Of a DNA stretch of 64,000 nt, positions 1-8,381 are shown one piece after another. The notes under the pieces were generated by a model that was not told the origin of the DNA, did not search any database, and saw nothing but the letters and a program-made list of their open reading frames with translations. The DNA comes from Pseudomonas sp. B6002 (GTDB lineage Bacteria; Pseudomonadota; Gammaproteobacteria; Pseudomonadales; Pseudomonadaceae), in NCBI RefSeq assembly GCF_013385985.1, contig NZ_JACAOY010000006.1:812790-876789 (forward strand). Direction: 5' to 3'. A program made the translations under genes and the position numbers. Position 1 is the first letter of the stretch. Every line of letters starts with the position of its first letter.

Positions 1-239
1 GAGTCTATCGCGGCATGAAGTGCGTCGATATTAGTGCAACTGTGCTGGTATAAGCGCTCGCCGGCTGCCGTGCAGCGCAGGGCCCGGGTGGAACGAAACA
101 ACAGCGGCGTGCCCATCATTTGCTCCAGGCTGGCCAGGCGCCGGCCCAGGGTATTGGCGGGCATGTCCAGCTTTTTGCTGGCCAGCGCCAGGCTGCCGCT
201 GCGCACGATTTGAACAAAGATAGCCACATCATCCAGCAT
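1..239 (-). CDS. LysR-family transcriptional regulator, N-terminal part only
   Basis: The reverse strand encodes the start of a LysR-type regulator that runs off the left edge of the window. About 80 residues are visible, beginning MLDDVAIFVQIVRSGSLA and continuing through the winged helix-turn-helix (LASKKLDMPANTLGRRLASL, then GTPLLFRSTRAL). This matches the family's DNA-binding domain, in which a recognition helix is followed by a conserved Leu-Glu-rich turn. The effector-binding domain is outside the window. An in-frame ATG at 260 would add seven residues; the ATG at 239 fits the family's usual N-terminus better. LysR regulators often control a divergent gene, here possibly the chemoreceptor gene starting at 598, but nothing shows this directly. 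Confidence 0.8.
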   Translation of the reverse strand, partial: MLDDVAIFVQIVRSGSLALASKKLDMPANTLGRRLASLEQMMGTPLLFRSTRALRCTAAGERLYQHSCTNIDALHAAID

Positions 240-597
240 AACGACCCTAGGCGCCCTCATGAGCGAAATACGTATGACGCCAAGCAGTACGCTATAGCGG
301 AATTAGTTGTGATTAGTGCTGTTTCGAGCGGCGCGATAGTACGGTTTGAGTGACTAATAATAAATACCTAAATATGGATTTCAGTCCTCCATATTTGGAT
401 TTTTCATGTTTCGTTTATTCTTTGTTCAGCCAATGATATTGTGCGATGGCATTTTGACTCATCGCCAAGTAACAGCCTGGTTGTTTATCGAGCAAAGTGC
501 TCCATTAAATTTAATCTGCCCCCAGACGCTATCGCACACCTGCGAGGCGTCGGCGTTTCTGCGCGCCGAGCAAACGGGTGCAATGAGGTTGTTATAT
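240..597. other. Intergenic region upstream of the chemoreceptor
   Basis: No convincing gene is seen. The stretch is AT-richer than its flanks around 290-400. It contains a 9-bp perfect inverted repeat at 370-396 (AAATATGGA, 9-nt spacer, TCCATATTT), which could be an operator for the divergent LysR protein or part of a terminator. The chemoreceptor frame stays open back to 406, but that upstream part has no recognisable domain. Confidence 0.5.
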
Positions 598-2169
598 ATG
601 TCGCGTGGATTCGCCCTGGAACATCTGACTGTGCGCCGCAAGCTTGGCTTGGGGTTTGGTTTGCTTTTGGCATTCGCGGTGCTGCTGGCACTGACCGGGT
701 TGTACGCCTTGCGCAGCGACGGCCAATCGCTCAAGCGCATCAACCGGTTGGGCAACCTGTTCGACCAGACCGTGTTCTCCCGTGACGCCAACTTTGTGTA
801 CGCCCTGACTGCAGACGCCAGTCAATTGACCCGACACGATGCCAGCCTCGGGCAGATGGAAAAGTTGCTCGCCGGGATCGTCGCCGACGTGCACGCCGGG
901 CAGTGGCCCCAGGAAGACCTGGCCAAGATCCGGCGCCTGGATGACAAGCTGCGCGCCTACATGAAAGCCCATGACGCGGTGGAAGCCGGCGTCGACGTGG
1001 GCCCCACGGTGCTCAAATTGAACGCCGCCCTGGCCACGCTGCAAGATGAAATCAATGTGCTCTACGACGTTGAAGCCGTGCGCGCCAAGCGGCGTGTCGA
1101 AGCGGTGGTGATCGTCCTCGGTTCGCTGACGCTGTTGGCCCTGCTGTTCGGCGGGTTGCTTGCCTGGCGCATCGGCCGGCAGATTGTGGCGCCGCTGCAA
1201 CAGACCCTCGAGGCGGCCGAGCGCATCGCCAATGGCGACTTGACCGTGGAACTGCACAGCGAGCGTGCTGACGAACTCGGCCAGTTGCTGCGTTCGATCA
1301 ACCACATGAGCCACCGTCTGCGCGACGTGATGGCCCAGATCGGCAGCAGCTCCCATCGCCTGGCCGCATCCGCCAGCCAGTTTGCCGCGATCACCGTGCA
1401 AACCCGCGCCGGCATCCACAGCCAGAAAACCGAGACCGACCAGGTCGCCACCGCCATGACCGAAATGACCGCCACCGTGCTGGAAGTGGCGCGCAATTCC
1501 GAGCAGGCCGCCCAGGCTGCCAAGCAAGCCGACACCCAGGCCAGCAGCGCCTTGCAGGTGTCGCAGCAAGCGGTGGAGCAGATTGAAACCCTGGCCCGGG
1601 ACGTGGGCATGTCGGCCGAGTCGATGACCCGCTTGTATAAAGAGAGCGAACGTATCGGCGGCGTGCTCGATGTGATCAAGGCCGTGGCCGGGCAAACCAA
1701 CCTGCTGGCGCTGAACGCGGCCATCGAAGCGGCAAGGGCAGGGGAGGCGGGCCGTGGTTTTGCCGTGGTCGCCGACGAGGTACGCAGCCTGGCCAAGCGC
1801 ACCCAGCAATCCTCCGAAGAAATCGAGAGCCTGATTGCCGGGCTGCAACGCATTGCCGAAGAAAGCTCGCGACGCATGCAGGCCAGTGTGGTGCAGACCC
1901 AGTCCACGGTGATCGGCGTGCGCGACACCGGTGAGGCGCTGGCGACCATCACCCGGCAGGTGGCGGGTATCCAGCACATGAGCCTGTTGATCGCCACCGC
2001 AGCGGAAGAGCAGACCAGTGTGGCCGACACCATCCACCGCAGCGTCATGACCGTGCGCGAAGTGGCCGACCAATCGGCACAGGCCAGCGCGGAGATGGCC
2101 GACTCCAGCGTGGACTTGGCGCAGCTGGGCGGCGAACTGCAGAACCTGGTCAAGCGGTTCAAGGTGTAA
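598..2169 (+). CDS. Methyl-accepting chemotaxis protein
   Basis: Predicted inner-membrane chemoreceptor of about 523 residues that would pass a signal to CheA/CheW. Visible in order: a membrane helix (about 17-37), a short periplasmic region of about 130 residues that fits a four-helix-bundle sensor, a second membrane helix (about 168-190), a HAMP linker (about 191-245), and a long coiled-coil signalling domain. The conserved hairpin tip is at about 376-400 ([20 protein letters not shown]). Start: ATG 598 is chosen because a TGAGG ribosome-binding site lies about 9 nt upstream and the protein then begins just before its first membrane helix; the frame is open to 406. The gene is followed after 3 nt by a c-di-GMP phosphodiesterase-like gene, so the two are probably co-transcribed. 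The ligand cannot be deduced. Confidence 0.93.
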   Translation: MSRGFALEHLTVRRKLGLGFGLLLAFAVLLALTGLYALRSDGQSLKRINRLGNLFDQTVFSRDANFVYALTADASQLTRHDASLGQMEKLLAGIVADVHAGQWPQEDLAKIRRLDDKLRAYMKAHDAVEAGVDVGPTVLKLNAALATLQDEINVLYDVEAVRAKRRVEAVVIVLGSLTLLALLFGGLLAWRIGRQIVAPLQQTLEAAERIANGDLTVELHSERADELGQLLRSINHMSHRLRDVMAQIGSSSHRLAASASQFAAITVQTRAGIHSQKTETDQVATAMTEMTATVLEVARNSEQAAQAAKQADTQASSALQVSQQAVEQIETLARDVGMSAESMTRLYKESERIGGVLDVIKAVAGQTNLLALNAAIEAARAGEAGRGFAVVADEVRSLAKRTQQSSEEIESLIAGLQRIAEESSRRMQASVVQTQSTVIGVRDTGEALATITRQVAGIQHMSLLIATAAEEQTSVADTIHRSVMTVREVADQSAQASAEMADSSVDLAQLGGELQNLVKRFKV

Positions 2170-2172
2170 CCC

Positions 2173-4188
2173 ATGACAGAGGCGCTCGAACACCGCAGCT
2201 GGCTGTTGCCCGACGATGCACCCGTGCGCAGGCATCGGCTGCGTGCCTTGTCCCGGTTGGGCAAGGTGTCCCTCAGTTTTGTGCTGATTCACTTGCTGGT
2301 GACCCTGTTGTTTACCGTCAGCGGCTATCGCTTCAAGGCGGCGGCCGATGACGCGCTGCTGGGCACGCGTTTGAGCGCCATTGTGCAGGCGCTGCCAGTG
2401 GTGATCGGCGATGACTACCTGGGCGAACTGCTGGGTAACGGACCTTTCGATGAACCCCGCTACCAGGCGATGTTGCAGCGCCTGGACGGCTACGCCAAAA
2501 AAGCCGGGGTGGATTCGATCTATGTGCTCACCCAGCGCGAGGGCCACACGCTGTTCGTGATGGATTCGGCGAATGCCGCCGAGATCGCCAGCGGGCGCTA
2601 CGGCCAACACCTGAGCCGCTATGACAGCGCGCCGCCGGAACTTGACCAGGTGTTTGCACAGCGCCGCAGCCAGTTTGTGGAATACAGCGACCAGTTCGGC
2701 GATTTTCGCTCGCTGTTCCTGCCCATCAGAGGCCCACACGGCAGCCAGTTGGTGCTGGGCGCGGACGTCAGCCTTGAGGCAATCAAGGCCGAACGCCGGG
2801 CGTGCCTGCTGCTGTTCCTCGGCATTGGCCTGACCACCTTTGTGCTGGGTTTGCTGGTGATTGCCAGCCGCGAGTTGCGCATCTCCGAGCTGGCGTTTGA
2901 AGATCCGCTGACCGGGCTGCCCAACCGCACGCGGTTCATCATGGACGTCAATCGGGCCATCGCCGCTGGCCATCGGCCGTTGTCGGGGCTGACCGTGGCG
3001 ATCTTCGACATCTGCGACGTCAAGCGCATCAACGCGCTGTACGGCTACGGCGATGGCAACCTGCTGCTGCAAGGCGTGGCAAGAAGGCTGGCGGCGGTGC
3101 TGGGGGAGGGGGAGTTGCTGGCACGGCTGCCGTCGGACGGCTTTGCCTTGCTGCTGCGCTGCGACCAGGACATCTGCCTGGCGCGGCTGGCACGCACCTT
3201 GGACAAACCGTTCAGGCTTGGCGGCCAGCACGCGGTGATGGTCAAGGCGCGCCTGGGGTTGGCGCGCTACCCGATCCACGGTCGCAGTGTGCAGGACTTG
3301 TTGTGTTACGCCGAAGTGGCGCTGGATGCCGCCCGTAACCAGGCGGTGAGCCATGTGTTCTATGACCCGGAACTGGAACAACGGCGCTTGCAGTCGATGG
3401 CGTTGCTAGATGATTTCGACCAGGCCATCGAGGCCGGTGAATTGCGCGTGTTCCTGCAGCCCAAGGCGCGGTTGAGCGATGGCCATATCGGCGCAGCAGA
3501 AGCATTGGTGCGCTGGGAACACCCGCGCCTGGGCCTGATTACACCGGGGGTATTCCTGCCGATCATCGAGGACAACGGTCGGATCTGCGCCCTGAGCCTG
3601 TGGCTGCTGCGCGAGTGCATGCAGTTGAGCCGGGCGTGTGACCTGCGCATCAGCGTCAATTTGAGCGTGCAGGATTTGGAGTCTCCCACCTTCCCGACCC
3701 AAGTCGAGGCCTTACTGGCACAGACCGGCGCCGATGCGGCGCAGTTGTGCCTGGAGATCACCGAGTCCAGTGCCATGCGCAACCCTGAGCAAGCGCTGGT
3801 GACGCTGACCCAGTTGCGCCAGTTGGGGTTCTCGCTGGCGATTGACGACTTTGGCACCGGCTATTCATCGCTGGCCTACCTGTCGCGGCTACCGGTGGAC
3901 GAGTTGAAGATCGACCGCTCGTTCATCACCCAGTTGCACCAGCCCGAGCAACAGGAAATCGTGCGGGCCATTATTCAACTGGGCTTGATCATGAACCTGC
4001 GGCTGGTGGCCGAAGGGGTCGAAGACCGGCAGGTGTGCACGCTGTTGGCCAGCTTCGGTTGCCATGAAGTCCAGGGTTACGTAATCGCCCGGCCCATGCC
4101 GGCCCAGGTGTTTCTCACTTGGCTGGCGGTACGTGCGGGGCATTGGACGCCAGATGCGCTGGCAGACGGCGCAAGGTCCACAGCGTAA
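2173..4188 (+). CDS. Membrane GGDEF/EAL protein, probable c-di-GMP phosphodiesterase
   Basis: A 671-residue protein with membrane helices at about 31-51 and 210-231 enclosing a periplasmic sensor region, then a GGDEF domain (about 235-400) and an EAL domain (about 415-660). The GGDEF active site is degenerate: the signature position reads LPSDGF (about 319) instead of GGDEF, so diguanylate cyclase activity is unlikely. The EAL domain keeps the signature EALVRWEHP (about 443), LEITESSAM, DDFGTGYSSL, the lysine in ELKIDRSFI and the glutamate in AEGVED. It is therefore predicted to hydrolyse c-di-GMP, the degenerate domain perhaps serving as a GTP-binding regulator. It lies in an operon with the chemoreceptor. 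Its last 74 bp overlap the convergent exporter gene. Confidence 0.92.
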   Translation: MTEALEHRSWLLPDDAPVRRHRLRALSRLGKVSLSFVLIHLLVTLLFTVSGYRFKAAADDALLGTRLSAIVQALPVVIGDDYLGELLGNGPFDEPRYQAMLQRLDGYAKKAGVDSIYVLTQREGHTLFVMDSANAAEIASGRYGQHLSRYDSAPPELDQVFAQRRSQFVEYSDQFGDFRSLFLPIRGPHGSQLVLGADVSLEAIKAERRACLLLFLGIGLTTFVLGLLVIASRELRISELAFEDPLTGLPNRTRFIMDVNRAIAAGHRPLSGLTVAIFDICDVKRINALYGYGDGNLLLQGVARRLAAVLGEGELLARLPSDGFALLLRCDQDICLARLARTLDKPFRLGGQHAVMVKARLGLARYPIHGRSVQDLLCYAEVALDAARNQAVSHVFYDPELEQRRLQSMALLDDFDQAIEAGELRVFLQPKARLSDGHIGAAEALVRWEHPRLGLITPGVFLPIIEDNGRICALSLWLLRECMQLSRACDLRISVNLSVQDLESPTFPTQVEALLAQTGADAAQLCLEITESSAMRNPEQALVTLTQLRQLGFSLAIDDFGTGYSSLAYLSRLPVDELKIDRSFITQLHQPEQQEIVRAIIQLGLIMNLRLVAEGVEDRQVCTLLASFGCHEVQGYVIARPMPAQVFLTWLAVRAGHWTPDALADGARSTA

Positions 4189-5335
4189 CCAGCATCGCCG
4201 CGAGGGCACACAGCGCAATCCCCACCACCATCGGCGCCGGGGTGTGGTCGGCAAACACGCCGACCAGCGTCATGGACGCGGCCGCGGTGATCATCTGGAT
4301 CGCGCCCAGCAGGGCCGATGCCGAACCGGCCACGGCACCGTGATCTTCCAGGGACAACACACCGGCCGCCGGCAACAGCAGGCCGAGAAAACCGAAGCCG
4401 ATAAACAGCAGTGTCATCATCACGGCCAGGCTGTTGCCCCACACCAGGGTGACAGCCAACACCGCCATCACCGCCGCCACGGCCATCACCGAACTGCGGA
4501 TCACCCGCGCCAGGCCAAAGCGCGCACTCAGGCGCGCGGTGAGTTGGCTCATGGCAAAGAACGACGCGGCGTTGAGGGCGAAGCACAGGCTGAACTGGGT
4601 GGGCGTGAGGCCGTAGTATTCGATGTACACGAACGGCGCACTGCCGATGAACACGAAGAAGGTGGCCAGGCCAAACCCGCTGACCACTGCCAGCCCGATA
4701 AACACCGGGTCGCGCAGCAGCGCACCGTAACTGCCGATGGCCGTGCCGAGGGTCTTGCCCAGGCGCCGCTCGGCCGGATGGGTTTCGGGCAACTGCACGG
4801 CGGTCATGACCAAACACAGCACCGCCACCACAGCCAGTGCCACAAACACTTCACGCCAACTCCACAGCGAAATCACCACACTGCCGGCCAACGGCGCGAG
4901 GATCGGTGACACGCTCATCACCAGCATCAACAACGCCATCAGGCGCGCGGCCTCATGGCCGGTGTACAGGTCACGCACGATCGCGCGGGGAATCACCATC
5001 CCGGCACACGCGCCGAAGGCCTGCAGGGCGCGGAAACCGATCAGCACTTCAATGTTGGGAGCCAATGCGCAGCCGACACTGGCCACGGCAAAAATCACCA
5101 GCCCCGCATAAATCGGCAGCTTGCGCCCGAACACATCACTGATCGGCCCGTAGAACAATTGGCACACGCCAATGACCATGAAGAACACGGTAAGGCTCAT
5201 CTGCACGGCGGCCGGCGAAGCCTGCAGGCTGGCGCCCAGGGTGGGCAGGGCGGGGAGGTAACTGTCGATGGCAAAGGGGCCGATGGCGGTGATCAACCCC
5301 AGGAGCAGGGCGAGGTGGGCGATGCTTCGAGACAT
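4115..5335 (-). CDS. Bcr/CflA-family MFS multidrug exporter
   Basis: A 406-residue inner-membrane transporter with about 12 hydrophobic segments. The N-terminus (AIGPFAIDSYLPALPTL), the loop GPISDVFGRKLPIYAG between helices 2 and 3, and RALQAFGACAGMVIPRAIVRD in helix 4 are the hallmarks of the Bcr/CflA group of 12-TM drug:H+ antiporters (bicyclomycin, sulfonamide and related exporters). The substrate is not deducible. The stop codon lies inside the convergent EAL gene, giving a 74-bp tail-to-tail overlap. It follows the siderophore ABC ATPase gene on the same strand after 105 bp, so it may be read through from the iron operon, but it could equally have its own promoter. Confidence 0.9.
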   Translation of the reverse strand: MSRSIAHLALLLGLITAIGPFAIDSYLPALPTLGASLQASPAAVQMSLTVFFMVIGVCQLFYGPISDVFGRKLPIYAGLVIFAVASVGCALAPNIEVLIGFRALQAFGACAGMVIPRAIVRDLYTGHEAARLMALLMLVMSVSPILAPLAGSVVISLWSWREVFVALAVVAVLCLVMTAVQLPETHPAERRLGKTLGTAIGSYGALLRDPVFIGLAVVSGFGLATFFVFIGSAPFVYIEYYGLTPTQFSLCFALNAASFFAMSQLTARLSARFGLARVIRSSVMAVAAVMAVLAVTLVWGNSLAVMMTLLFIGFGFLGLLLPAAGVLSLEDHGAVAGSASALLGAIQMITAAASMTLVGVFADHTPAPMVVGIALCALAAMLVTLWTLRRLPAHLASNAPHVPPAK

Positions 5336-5440
5336 GGGATATCCGGGCGGAGCGAGGGTGGGTCAGCTTAAGGAATCGCTACCCGGCAAACAAGCGCGCC
5401 AGAGGTGTGTTGCGCCTCATCCTGAACAAACCCTCGCGGT

Positions 5441-6196
5441 TCAAACAATATCGTCGATCACGATATGGTGCTGCCCACGGCTGCACCGTTCGATCCGCGC
5501 CTCGACCTTGTACACCGCGCGCAGCATGGCTTCATTGATCACCTCATGGCTGGGCCCGCTGCCCTGGGCGGTGCCGTCAGCGATCACCAGCACCTGGTCG
5601 GCAAAACGCAGCGCCTGGTTGAGGTCGTGCAGGGCGATGAACACAATGACCTGACGCTTGCGGGCCAGGGCGCGCATGAAGTTCAGCACCTGGACCTGGC
5701 GGTGCATGTCGAGGGCGCTGGTGGGTTCGTCCATCAGCAGCACCTCGGGTTCGCGTATCAAGGTCTGGGCGATGGACACCAGTTGCTGTTGCCCGCCGCT
5801 GAGTTCACCCAGGTTGCGAAAAGACAGATCGCTGATACCCAGGGCCTGCAGGGTTTCATCCACCAACGCCAGCTCGTTATCGTGCACCCCCCAGCCGGGC
5901 GCCCGTTGCTTGCGTGCCAGCAGCACCGACTCATACACGGTAAGGCGCGCGCTGGCGTTGAGGCCCTGGGGCATGTAGCAGATGCCCCGGGTGCCCTTTG
6001 TCGAACCCTCCAGCAGCACGTGGCCGGGCCCGTCGATCAGCCCGGCGATGCGCTTGAACAGCGTGGACTTGCCCGCTGCATTGGGGCCGACCACCGCCAC
6101 CACCTGGCCACCCACCCAGCGGGCGGTGCTCACGCCGCTGATGATGGGGCGCTGGCCGTAGCTGGCGCCCAGGTTCTGCAGTTGAATACTTACCAT
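5441..6196 (-). CDS. Iron-siderophore ABC transporter, ATP-binding protein
   Basis: A 251-residue cytoplasmic ATPase of the FecE/FepC/FhuC type, powering import of an iron-chelate across the inner membrane. Motifs in order: Walker A GPNAAGKST (about 37-45), Q-loop (MPQGLN), ABC signature LSGGQQQ, Walker B VLLMDEPTSALD, and the switch histidine in ALHDLN. The length is normal for the family. It overlaps the preceding permease gene by 7 bp, showing translational coupling. It is the last gene of the receptor-binding protein-permease-ATPase operon read leftwards from 10754. Confidence 0.94.
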   Translation of the reverse strand: MVSIQLQNLGASYGQRPIISGVSTARWVGGQVVAVVGPNAAGKSTLFKRIAGLIDGPGHVLLEGSTKGTRGICYMPQGLNASARLTVYESVLLARKQRAPGWGVHDNELALVDETLQALGISDLSFRNLGELSGGQQQLVSIAQTLIREPEVLLMDEPTSALDMHRQVQVLNFMRALARKRQVIVFIALHDLNQALRFADQVLVIADGTAQGSGPSHEVINEAMLRAVYKVEARIERCSRGQHHIVIDDIV

Positions 6197-7224
6197 GGGT
6201 TTTTCTTCCCGCTCAGGATCAGGGAAATAAAGAATGGTACGCCGATCAGCGAGGTGACCACGCCGATGGGGAAAATCGCACCGGGGATCAGGGTCTTGCT
6301 GACCACCGAACTGGCCGACAGGATCAGTGCGCCGGTGAGCAGTGAGGCAGGCAGGAAGAAGCGCTGGTCTTCACCAATCAGCATCCGTGCAATGTGCGGC
6401 CCCACCAGCCCGATAAAGCCGATGGTGCCGACGAACGCGACCGGGAATGAAGCAAGCAGGCTGACCATGATCAACGTTTGAAAGCGCAGGCTGCGCACGT
6501 TGATGCCAAAGCTGGCGGCCTTGTCGTCACCCAGGCGCAGGGCTGTCAGGGCCCAGGCGCGTCGGGCGAAGATTGGTAACGTGACCAGGATCACCAGGCA
6601 AATCACGCCGAGCTTGGGCCAGGTGGCTTTGGTCAGGCTGCCCATGGTCCAGAACACCACGGCGGCCACGGCCTGCTCGGTGGCAAAAAACTGCACCAGG
6701 GCCAACAGCGCGTTGAACGTAAACACCAGCGCAATGCCCAGCAACACAATGGTTTCGGCGGTGACGCCACGGCGCAGACTGAGGAAGTGGATCAGCAGCG
6801 CGCACAACATGGCCATGATGAACGCATTGACCGGCACCATGTATTGCGCCGCCAAGGGAAACAGCGCCACGCCAAACGCCAGGCCCATGGCTGCGCCAAA
6901 ACTGGCAGCCGCCGAAAGCCCCAGGGTAAACGGGCTGGCGAGGGGGTTGTTGAGGATGGTCTGCATCTGCGCGCCGGCCAGTGACAGCGCCGCGCCCACG
7001 GCGACCGCCATCAAGGCAACGGGCAGGCGGATGTCCCACATCACCACACGCACCTGCGGTGCCGCGCTGTCGGGTGAAAACAGCGCGCCGAGCACCTCGT
7101 CAAGGCTGTAACGGGCCGGCCCCAGGGCGAGGTCGAGCAGCACACTGCACAGCAACAGCATGGCCAGGGCGCAGAGAACCAGGCGTTTGCGCAGTACCAG
7201 GCGGCGATAAGTGGTTGTGCTCAT
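6190..7224 (-). CDS. Iron-siderophore ABC transporter, FecCD-type permease
   Basis: A 344-residue integral membrane protein of the BtuC/FecCD family, which forms the homodimeric or heterodimeric channel for ferric-siderophore uptake. The family block around RLPVALMAVAVGAALSLAGA followed by QTILNNPLASPFTLG is present, as is the conserved GxIGFIGLVGPHIAR region near the C-terminus that contacts the ATPase. The start overlaps the end of the binding-protein gene by 4 bp and the end overlaps the ATPase gene by 7 bp. Only one permease gene is present, so the channel is expected to be a homodimer. Confidence 0.94.
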   Translation of the reverse strand: MSTTTYRRLVLRKRLVLCALAMLLLCSVLLDLALGPARYSLDEVLGALFSPDSAAPQVRVVMWDIRLPVALMAVAVGAALSLAGAQMQTILNNPLASPFTLGLSAAASFGAAMGLAFGVALFPLAAQYMVPVNAFIMAMLCALLIHFLSLRRGVTAETIVLLGIALVFTFNALLALVQFFATEQAVAAVVFWTMGSLTKATWPKLGVICLVILVTLPIFARRAWALTALRLGDDKAASFGINVRSLRFQTLIMVSLLASFPVAFVGTIGFIGLVGPHIARMLIGEDQRFFLPASLLTGALILSASSVVSKTLIPGAIFPIGVVTSLIGVPFFISLILSGKKNPW

Positions 7225-8360
7225 GGTTTGAGGCTCACGAAGTAGCCGGGCTCATAGGGCACCGGCAGGAAGCGCTCGTGCAGTTCTCGGAACGCGACTG
7301 CCGGGTCGAGGTCGGCGAACAGGTCCGGGTGAAACCACTTGGCCAATTGCTGGATCGCCACGAACTGATACGGGCTGTTGTAGAACTGGTGCCAGATGGC
7401 GTGAAAGGCTCTGGTGTCCTGGGCCTTGATACCGGCATAAGCCGGGCGCTGGGTGTACCACGCCAACTTGCGCCGGGCCTGGGCCATGTCGGCGCCCGGG
7501 CCCACGCCGACCCAATGGCCGCCGGGGGCAAACGCTTCCCAGTTGGCGCTGGTCACCACCACCTGGGCCGGGTTGGCGACGATCACCTGCTCGGGGTTCA
7601 ACTGGCCGAAGGTGGTGGGGATGATGCCCTTGGCGATGTTGTTGCCACCGGCCATCTCGACGAACAGGCCGAAGTTTTCATTGCCGAAACTCAGGCAGCA
7701 ATCGTCGGTGTAACCGCCAATGCGCTCGATAAATACGTCGGGGCGCGCCGGCTGTTGCGCGGCGATGACATCGGTGACGCGACGGATCTGCTGGTTGCGA
7801 AACGCAATGAAGGCCTCGGCCTGCTGCTCTTTGCCGAACAACTGACCAAACAGACGCATGGTCGGTTCGGTGTTGGTTATGGGCTGGTTGCGAAAGTCCA
7901 CGTACACCACCGGGATGCCCAGGGCGTCGAGTTTCTCGATGTAGCGCGCATCTTCAGTGGCGTGCTGCGCCTCGATGTTGAGGATGATCACGTCGGGGCG
8001 TTGGGCAATGGCTTGCTCGATGTCGAAGGTGCCGTCTTCAAACCCGCCAAAGGTCGGGATGTTCGCGATCGCCGGAAACTTGCGCAAGTAGGCGCCGTAG
8101 GTGTCCGGGTCAGACTGGATCAGGTCCTTGCGCCAACCGACGATGCGTTCAATCGGGTTTTGCGTGTCCAACGCCGCCACCAGGTACAACTGGCGCCCCT
8201 CGCCGAGAATTACCCGTTTGACCGGCAACTCGACCTGAACGTGGCGCCCGAGCAGGTCGGTAACCGTGGTGGGGGTTGCAAGGGCCGACGCCGAATACGT
8301 CAATAACCCGCTGAACAGCAGCGCTGCCAGGCGGTGGCCGCGTCGAACAATGGAATGCAT
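7221..8360 (-). CDS. Iron-siderophore ABC transporter, periplasmic binding protein
   Basis: A 379-residue FepB/BtuF-type solute-binding protein. It has a Sec signal peptide (MHSIVRRGHRLAALLFSGLL, likely cleaved after ASALA), then the typical start TTVTDLLGRHVQVELPVKRV and two lobes joined by one long helix. The motif IAQRPDVIILN is usual in this fold. It would collect the ferric-siderophore delivered by the outer-membrane receptor encoded 21 bp upstream and pass it to the FecCD permease. The C-terminal part, with several aromatic residues (WHQFYNSPYQFVAIQQLAKW), is also typical of iron-chelate binding proteins. The siderophore is not identifiable from sequence. Confidence 0.92.
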   Translation of the reverse strand: MHSIVRRGHRLAALLFSGLLTYSASALATPTTVTDLLGRHVQVELPVKRVILGEGRQLYLVAALDTQNPIERIVGWRKDLIQSDPDTYGAYLRKFPAIANIPTFGGFEDGTFDIEQAIAQRPDVIILNIEAQHATEDARYIEKLDALGIPVVYVDFRNQPITNTEPTMRLFGQLFGKEQQAEAFIAFRNQQIRRVTDVIAAQQPARPDVFIERIGGYTDDCCLSFGNENFGLFVEMAGGNNIAKGIIPTTFGQLNPEQVIVANPAQVVVTSANWEAFAPGGHWVGVGPGADMAQARRKLAWYTQRPAYAGIKAQDTRAFHAIWHQFYNSPYQFVAIQQLAKWFHPDLFADLDPAVAFRELHERFLPVPYEPGYFVSLKP

Positions 8361-8381
8361 GATGGTGTGCCCTTGCAGGTG

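Noticed and set aside
592-3381. A 929-codon reverse-strand open frame opposite the chemoreceptor and EAL genes.
   Set aside because: Its product is rich in His, Gln, Arg and Gly without any domain, as expected for the antisense of high-G+C genes; the forward genes have full domain architecture.
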